NCBI GenBank assembly: GCA_013399695.1
Contig: VXAU01003159.1
Coordinates: 248,001 to 312,000 of the forward strand
Direction: 5' to 3'
Length of the DNA: 64,000 nt
Source: Formicarius rufipectus
Lineage: Eukaryota; Chordata; Aves; Passeriformes; Formicariidae
A program made the position numbers and the translations under genes. The notes beneath the pieces are model-generated. The model saw only the letters and a list, made by a program, of their open reading frames with translations, was not told the origin of the DNA and made no database searches. Below are positions 60,701 through 64,000 of this stretch, one piece after another; position 1 is the stretch's first letter, and each line of letters starts with the position of its first letter.

Positions 60701-63700
60701 ATAATTTAGAAGAATCTTTTTAACAGGCCTATCTTGGTCTTTTATTCTGGCTTCTTAGGATTGTGTAATTTTCTTTTTACTGCTTTTTTAAAATTATTTT
60801 TCACAAGTTTCTTGACATGTATATAGGATAGAAAAAGCTGCTTGTAATTTTGTTCTAATTGTATTTTCTCTGTAGAGTGCTATTCTCCACTATTAACACT
60901 GAAAAGTATTTCATAGGAGGAGCACATAAGAATTTTCCATGTTTGTGTGGTCGTTTACTTAATAAGCTTACATAAACATCTTAAGAGGTTTTGATTGTAT
61001 ACTTTAGCTTTAGTCTTGGACTTTTTTCTGTGCAACTTCTGTACAAATTAAATAAATGAATTCAAAACTAGAAGCTTTTGACCAACGATTTCCTATGCAA
61101 CTCATACTTTGAAGACTATATTGCAGCTTTCTTTAGAGTGGATTTATTTAAAGACTCTTGGAAACCATTTTATGTAATGATATTATGAAGTTCAATACAG
61201 CTTTACAAAAGTGATACCTTAAATATAGAATTTTAGTATTCCCTGATTTGTGGTTTCCAATTCCTGTTTGCGTACTCTTCACCAAAAATAATTGTTTTTC
61301 TCATTAGGTGCCTATGTCACAAACTTGGGTTCTAAATTACTCTCATGTTATTTACTAGCTAACAGTCAGAGCTGAAGTCCTGCCCCTGCATATATCCTTT
61401 TGATTAAATTGAGTTGCAGTGAAATTAAATGGAATCAGCCCAAGAAAAGCTCAGTGCAGATATGGGGCCATAGTGAAGCTTCCTGATGATATGCAAAAAA
61501 CAGATTGTATCTGGTATTCTCTTCCATATGTGAGAAGGCTTTCCACAAATGAAGAGCAAAAATTTTTTAGGACATGTATTACAAATGTAAAATTATATTT
61601 TACTTGGACTGTGAGGTCTTTGAAGGAGATGTTGTCTTTTTGTTCTATGATTGCCTGATATCTTGGAACAGTTAACTCTGAAATTATGTTTGGCGACAAA
61701 GGGATCTGGACATAAAATATCACTAAAATGTTACATTAGTTATACTTACACATATAAAGGGGTGAGTTTTGAAGTTGTCTTCCAACAGAGCAATATTTTA
61801 TTCTTTAAAATTTCAGGTTTTACATTCTTGGTGAATGTACTGTGACTTATTTTATTTTCCTAGGTCTGGGACGGGGTATGTCAAAATTAGATCTGTTGCA
61901 GCTGCTCTAATTGCTCTTTCAGGAGACACTCTACTGGCTAAATACAGAGGTGGGAAATACGATTTTATACCCTGCCTGAAATACTGAACATCAAGAAAAA
62001 TCTCCCTTGGGGTTTTTTTTACTTTAAAGAAGAATACAGTTCTGCCATGCAAAAAGTAAATTATGTGGACTGCTTAGTTGTAGACAAAGGCTGATGCAGA
62101 ATTATGTTTTTCAATATTTTTTTTCAATGTTTAGCTATCTTTGCATAGTCTCAGAACAGATCATAGTAAAGTTTTTAAAATAAGTAGAGCTTAAGAATGA
62201 AAGCCAAGTTCTATTTGCCTCACAGAAAAGAATAGAAAATCCCTAGTTTTACATTTCATTGAATTAGAAAACCATTTGATATATTTGATCCATCAGGCAG
62301 TTAGACATTAGACACAAAGGCTTAAAGAACTAAGTATAGCAGATAAAGGTAGCCCAGTGCAGTGTGCAGCACAAAGATTTCTGCCTGAATTAAATGGTCA
62401 AAATGGAGAACAAATGGACCACAAGTGAAATATTCATGTCATACTCTCCCACTGCATATTGTGTATTTCCTTCCAAGTTACAATTTGCAGTTAACAATTT
62501 AAATAGGGCATTTCTTGTATAAAAAGTATTTTCCTTAGTGCTTTAAGAACGAGCTCATTGCTTCCTTCCTTCTTACCTGTCTTAAATGCCAGCTAAAACG
62601 ACTTGCCATAAATTCCTTGCTTTCCTTCTCTTTCCTGTGTCATAGGAAGAAAGTATGGTTATAGCAGTCCCTGTGAGCCTGTTAGGTGGGTAATAAAGTG
62701 GAACTTTCTTGAGGGCTTTGTTTGATAGGCTTCAATCATCATAGTAGTTTGAATATAGCTTGAAGACATTTCAAGTTATGCCAGAATTCCAATTTCTTTC
62801 CTCTTATTTTCAGCTTTCTTCCAGTTACATGCTGTCCCTCATGGGAAGGCAGTCTCGATTACTCGTAGTGCCCTGAGAAGCCTGCTAACAGACTTAAATC
62901 AGGTAATGGCACTGCAGTGCTGCTACACAACAGATTTTGTAAAGGAAAAAAAAACACATGATTGATACATTTTATGTTTGGTTATGTTATGGGGCTGTAG
63001 GACATGCTGTGGACCTAGGAAACTACCATGCAAAGTAGGTAGAAGAATCAAATTCAGTCCCTTTTCTCAGTCAGAGTTACCACTTACATTAGTGAATGCC
63101 TCTGCATTCATGTTGCCTGAACTTACTGATCCTGAGAGCTGCATACAACTGTTCCTAAGGTGACTCCAAACTTCAGATGTCTGTACTCACTAGAGCAGTT
63201 TGCAGTTGCAGGAAAATGCCTTAGCATGCGGGTATTTCCAGTTGAACTGGTGCTGAAAATGGGATCTGTAAATGACCCTTGAGATTCAAACACAGTGCCC
63301 TTCGTCATTATAGTGTGGCAACATGGTATGTTGATCCATATCAGTAAGCAAATCATTCTGAGGCGTGCTGAACTACGAAACTGCACACTGATAGTATGAG
63401 TATGAACGGGTTTTCTTCAGAACGTATGTAGTACAACATTTCTATAGATGCTTCACCATCTGCATGCTGTCACCATCACAGCAGAGCATGATGGGAACAT
63501 CTGGGTTCTACTGAGCTGTTTTTGAGCCTTTCTTAATGCAGATCCCAGGCATTGTGGGAGAAACCTGCCCTCTGTCTTCTGTGGAAATTGCAACTCATGA
63601 CTGTTTTCATGGGGTGAGTGAAATTCTGATGTCCGGGGAAATGATTTTGAGTATTGCTGATTGATTAAAACTACAAGTGTATCACCAGCTAACATCCCTA

Positions 63701-64000
63701 AGTATTTGCTGTTAAGGGGCAGGGCTGACCATCATTCTCACAGTATAGGAGCATTTGTATCTATAAAAAGGATGTCCTGTAGGATACTACTGAAGACTCT
63801 TGTATTTATTCCAAAACGTTTGGAACCCAGTAATATTATATATAAATGAAAAATCTATGCTAGCAAAGTCCAATATCAGACTATTTATTAGGGATTGTAG
63901 ATGAGATGGCAGTTCTTTTCAAATCAGTGCATGAATTTGAGACATGTTTTTTTTTCTAGGTTCTGAAATCAGCTATTGTTGAAGAAAAATTCCTGTCTTG
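57716..64000 (+). CDS. DYTN: Dystrotelin, 5' part (runs off the window)
   Basis: Exons: 57716-57758, 57961-58035, 59575-59776, 61864-61949, 62814-62902, 63542-63613, 63960-64000 (cut by the edge). All join in phase and give about 203 residues. Dystrotelin belongs to the dystrophin/dystrobrevin superfamily. Residues about 15-40 (QNSVYRTALKLRSVQSLCQ) match the family's 'YRTA.KLR.VQ' start of the first EF-hand-like region. SGTGYVKIRSVAAALIALSG matches the second. IPGIVGETCPLSSVEIATHD and KSAIVEEKFLSW lead toward the ZZ zinc finger, which would lie beyond 64000 along with the coiled coil. It differs from its relatives by a very short N-terminus. Its position beside MDH1B on the same strand agrees with human synteny. 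Function is poorly known. Confidence 0.92.
57961..58035 (+). CDS. DYTN: DYTN exon 2: YRTALKLR motif
   Basis: Bounded by ctttcacag and gttagt. Encodes AFSDVQNSVYRTALKLRSVQ and SLCQ, then one base completing Leu with exon 3. The donor gttagt is non-consensus at position 3 but required by phase. Confidence 0.92.
59575..59776 (+). CDS. DYTN: DYTN exon 3
   Basis: Bounded by tcccacag and gtaaga. Encodes DLCDVSLIQHILSSEQSQTE, the ISRMLTKLFQRARLEKPGQV block, and DTRAAEFTLGLLVAMYD, typical of dystrophin EF-hand 1. Confidence 0.95.
59808..59900 (-). repeat. CR1 LINE 3' end, reverse orientation, in DYTN intron 3
   Basis: 'atcatagactggatttttag', 'aagggactttaaagatcatc' and 'tagctcccaccccaagtcct' are the reverse complement of the CR1 3' terminus. 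It begins about 30 bases after the exon 3 donor. Confidence 0.8.
61864..61949 (+). CDS. DYTN: DYTN exon 4
   Basis: Bounded by ttcctag and gtggga. Encodes SGTGYVKIRSVAAALIALSG and DTLLAKYR, equivalent to the dystrobrevin 'GKISV...A...L.GG...DK.RY' stretch. Confidence 0.94.
62814..62902 (+). CDS. DYTN: DYTN exon 5
   Basis: Bounded by attttcag and gtaatg. Encodes FFQLHAVPHGKAVSITRSAL and RSLLTDLNQ. Confidence 0.93.
63542..63613 (+). CDS. DYTN: DYTN exon 6
   Basis: Bounded by aatgcag and gtgagt, 24 codons. Encodes IPGIVGETCPLSSVEIATHD and CFHG, corresponding to the family's 'SVRSCF' region. Confidence 0.92.
63960..64000 (+). CDS. DYTN: DYTN exon 7 (partial, cut by window end)
   Basis: Acceptor tttctag. 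Encodes VLKSAIVEEKFLS and two bases of a codon consistent with Trp. It continues beyond the window. Confidence 0.9.

Overview
The window is vertebrate nuclear DNA, most likely from a bird. Four multi-exon genes with clean GT-AG introns are present. The intergenic DNA is compact and repeat-poor, and the recognisable repeats are CR1 LINE 3' ends of the avian type (ending in an ATTCTATG-like motif) plus a few old MIR-like SINE relics. No bacterial, phage or CRISPR features are present.

Layout, left to right: (1) 1-5061, non-coding flank beyond the 3' end of CPO. (2) 5169-18896, minus strand: CPO, carboxypeptidase O, ten well supported coding exons plus one tentative signal-peptide exon. An intron carries a CR1 copy at about 9400-10052. 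(3) About 18.9-32.25 kb, intergenic. It holds a MIR-like relic and a 5'-truncated RTE-clade LINE (23527-24403) with a perfect 12-bp target-site duplication and an open remnant reading frame. (4) 32255-42841, minus strand: FASTKD2, eleven coding exons that sum to a 670-residue protein, plus a non-coding first exon. (5) About 42.5-43.0 kb, a GC-rich divergent promoter shared by FASTKD2 and MDH1B, with a palindromic RFX X-box, a G-quadruplex-prone GGGTC tract and an adjoining minisatellite. (6) 42978-50219, plus strand: MDH1B, nine coding exons, 472 residues. (7) 50.2-57.7 kb, intergenic and AT-rich. (8) 57716-64000, plus strand: the 5' part of DYTN (dystrotelin), running off the right edge.

The order CPO-FASTKD2-MDH1B-DYTN with these relative orientations matches the arrangement I know from human chromosome 2q33 read in reverse, so this is a conserved syntenic block. 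The genes do not form a pathway. CPO is a cell-surface digestive-type carboxypeptidase, FASTKD2 a mitochondrial RNA-granule protein, MDH1B a malate-dehydrogenase-like protein apparently without the catalytic residues, and DYTN a dystrophin-family scaffold protein. FASTKD2 and MDH1B are linked by the shared promoter.

Exon coordinates were set by hand from splice sites, homology to remembered family sequences, and reading-phase continuity. All exons chain in phase except CPO exon 1. I saw nothing that looks like a wholly new biological system. The most notable points are the prodomain exons in CPO, the apparently young RTE insertion, the X-box at MDH1B, and the degenerate MDH1B active site with a CPYY glutaredoxin-like N-terminus.
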